The notes below the pieces were generated by a model that saw only the letters and a list, made by a program, of their open reading frames with translations, was not told the origin of the DNA and did not search any database. Source: Azospirillum doebereinerae (lineage in GTDB: Bacteria > Pseudomonadota > Alphaproteobacteria > Azospirillales > Azospirillaceae). From it: a DNA stretch of 64,000 bases. The position numbers and the translations under genes were made by a program. Of the stretch, positions 62,765-64,000 are shown piece after piece. Each line of letters opens with the position of its first letter. Positions within the stretch are counted from its first letter, which is position 1. The stretch is from positions 1 to 64,000 of the forward strand of contig NZ_RZIJ01000022.1 of the NCBI RefSeq assembly GCF_003989665.1. Direction: 5' to 3'.

Positions 62765-63321
62765 GGGGCGCTGTCCTCCGGCGGAACCGCGTCCACGGAC
62801 CATTGGTTGAGGCGCCGCTCCTCCGCGTCGCGGAAGGCGTCGAGCAGCCGCCCCTCCGCCGCGCTCAGCAGCCGGCCGGGGTCGAGCAGGGCGACGGTTC
62901 CGCCGGGTCCGGCGGCCGGATCGGCGAAGCCCGCGATGGCGCAACCGTTGAAGGACAACGCCGCCTCGGCCGGCAGCATGGCGTCCACCGGCACGGCCAC
63001 ATCGCCGTGGATGCGGTCCGCCAGCAGCGCCAGCGGGCGCCCCTGCCACGTCACCAGCATCAGCGGCGCGTAGAGCCCGGCCCCCTCCCCGCCGTCGAGG
63101 TCGAGAAGCGCCGACAGCCGCAGGACCGGAACGATCTCGCCGTGGTAGCGGAACACGCCCTCCACCGGCGGCGGGGCGGTCGGCAGCCGGTCGAGCTTGG
63201 GCAGGGGCAGGAACCGGCGCACGGAGTCCATCGGCAACGCCAGCGCACGGCCGGCGACCGAGAAGACAACGCAGCGCGACACCAGGGGCGCAGAGGCGGA
63301 GAGCGTGGCGAGTGGCGACAT
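62761..63321 (-). CDS. cheW: CheW-like adaptor, first gene of the array operon
   Basis: This adaptor of about 186 residues has a CheW fold starting at VVFSVAGRALALPMDSVRRF, then FRYHGEIVPVLRLSALLDL and LADRIHGDVAVP. It starts at ATG 63321 or 63357 (neither with a perfect ribosome-binding site) and heads the minus-strand operon. Operons with two adaptors, a CheR-TPR and a hybrid CheA are typical of Wsp-type arrays. The 300-bp gap on its 5' side is shared with a divergent small gene. Confidence 0.86.
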   Translation of the reverse strand: MSPLATLSASAPLVSRCVVFSVAGRALALPMDSVRRFLPLPKLDRLPTAPPPVEGVFRYHGEIVPVLRLSALLDLDGGEGAGLYAPLMLVTWQGRPLALLADRIHGDVAVPVDAMLPAEAALSFNGCAIAGFADPAAGPGGTVALLDPGRLLSAAEGRLLDAFRDAEERRLNQWSVDAVPPEDSAP

Positions 63322-63628
63322 CCGTCCGTCGGTGTGTTGGGATCCGGCCGGGAACATGCCCCATCGCGACCAGGATGCGAACTACGCCAAAGGTTTGCGC
63401 CATAAGTCCTATGCCGTCGCCCGCACCGCTGCCGTCAAGGTCAAGCTCCAAAACGAACAATAGAATGCATTTTATGCAAATTGCTTCATGTCGCCGCAAG
63501 CGCGCAATCGAACGGAAAAGCGGGGTAACTTTTTCGCGCCAATTTTCGGTAACTATTTGGAAAGAAAATCGGCATCACAGTTGTTGCGTCGCAGCATCGA
63601 CACCCTGACGTCTCTTTGGGAGGCCGCG
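63322..63628. promoter_or_regulatory. Divergent promoter region between cheW and the 55-residue gene
   Basis: This AT-richer gap should contain promoters for both directions. A stretch near 63460-63480 (ATGCATTTTATGCAAATTGC) has weak inverted symmetry around TGCAT/ATGCA. I see no other gene; frames that start at 63488 have poor coding character before 63629. Confidence 0.4.
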
Positions 63629-63796
63629 ATGACGATCGAGGACGCAACGGTGGCGGACAGCGCGGCGCGGTTGCTGTTCGCCCGCTACAGCCGGCAATCC
63701 CCGCGCTGGCAGGGCCTGTCCTGGGAATGCCTGCGCGAGGACACCCGCCGCCTGTTTCGCCGCGAGGCGGAGTGGGGACGACCGACGCAAGGCTGA
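63629..63796 (+). CDS. Small protein of 55 residues, unknown
   Basis: The frame starts at ATG 63629 with GGGAGG eight bases ahead and ends at 63796. The 55-residue product is Arg/Trp-rich (RYSRQSPRWQGLSWECLRED) without a signal peptide or membrane segment. It precedes a cytoplasmic receptor gene by 48 bp and may be in one operon with it. I do not recognise the family. It is divergent from the chemosensory operon. Confidence 0.5.
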   Translation: MTIEDATVADSAARLLFARYSRQSPRWQGLSWECLREDTRRLFRREAEWGRPTQG

Positions 63797-63844
63797 GGAC
63801 GCAGGACGGACGGTTTTCTCGCATCTCGGACGGGGGACACACCC

Positions 63845-64000
63845 ATGAGCAAGCCAAGCACAAGCAACCCGGGCAACAACCTGTTCGACCTGTCGCGCGG
63901 CGTTCTCGAGGTGGCTTCCCAGAAAGTCACCCGGATCGAGGACATCACCCGCCGCATGAAGATGCTGGCGATGAACGCGCTGATCGAGGCGGCCCGCGCG
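63845..64000 (+). CDS. Cytoplasmic methyl-accepting receptor-like protein, N-terminal part (3' end outside window)
   Basis: The frame begins at ATG 63845 and stays open to the window edge (52 residues). The product starts MSKPSTSNPGNNLFDLSRGV and has no membrane helix, then reaches MKMLAMNALIEAARA, which matches the receptor signalling hairpin (LNAAIEAARAG). A receptor that has the hairpin so close to the N-terminus must be short and soluble. It may act with the array encoded on the other strand (inference). Confidence 0.75.
   Translation, partial: MSKPSTSNPGNNLFDLSRGVLEVASQKVTRIEDITRRMKMLAMNALIEAARA

Overview
The window is about 68-70% GC with dense, short-spaced genes. Its gene content (NifJ, alphaproteobacterial hexuronate genes, a chemotaxis-like cluster with a hybrid CheA, a Che3-type sensor kinase) suggests a chromosomal or chromid segment of an Azospirillum-like Rhodospirillales alphaproteobacterium. 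The assignment rests on gene content only. No rRNA, tRNA, CRISPR, transposase or integrase was recognised.

Region 1 (1-11,000) is lower carbon metabolism: the 3' end of enolase, gpmI, a MaoC-phosphotransacetylase fusion with acetate kinase, a LacI-type regulator and a full-length pyruvate:flavodoxin oxidoreductase (nifJ). Region 2 (11,000-34,800) is a hexuronate and unsaturated-uronate catabolic island: mgsA; an operon uxaC-uxaA-DMT transporter-gntR-eda-Gfo/Idh-uxaB; pyk-pflA-foc-DMT transporter on the other strand; gntR-kduI-kduD-kdgF-like cupin; an ExuT-like transporter; a chemoreceptor; and galM. It holds three paralogous FCD-type GntR regulators with the same recognition helix. An AT-rich palindrome close to TGATATAYTARTATA recurs at ten places, before mgsA, uxaC, exuT, galM, pyk, the third gntR, maoC-pta-ackA and (as a weaker site) nifJ. 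This looks like one regulon carrying uronates to pyruvate, acetate and formate. Two further copies lie in convergent gaps, where no promoter is expected. Each is followed within about 100 nt by a terminator, and the two short stretches resemble each other, so they are candidate twin small RNAs of the regulon (21,456-21,550 minus; 33,434-33,528 plus).

Region 3 (34,800-45,250) is mixed housekeeping and accessory content: a tiny exported peptide, malate synthase G, a PNPOx-fold protein divergent from a TetR regulator, a glycosyltransferase, DNA polymerase I, an OmpR-type response regulator and a periplasmic solute-binding protein. Region 4 (45,250-50,000) is a SiaABCD-like operon: a membrane PP2C phosphatase, a SiaB-like kinase, a SiaC-like regulator with Thr68, and a diguanylate cyclase. 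A histidine kinase sits between SiaC and the cyclase and carries the same N-terminal segment as the cyclase.

Region 5 (50,000-63,400) has a DUF1501/DUF1800 pair, a hybrid histidine kinase, and a Wsp/Che3-like array operon read on the minus strand (cheW, cheR-TPR, cheW, mcp, cheA-REC, cheB, two-receiver regulator). The right edge has a 55-residue protein and the start of a cytoplasmic chemoreceptor. A dispersed GC-rich inverted repeat occurs in four intergenic gaps.
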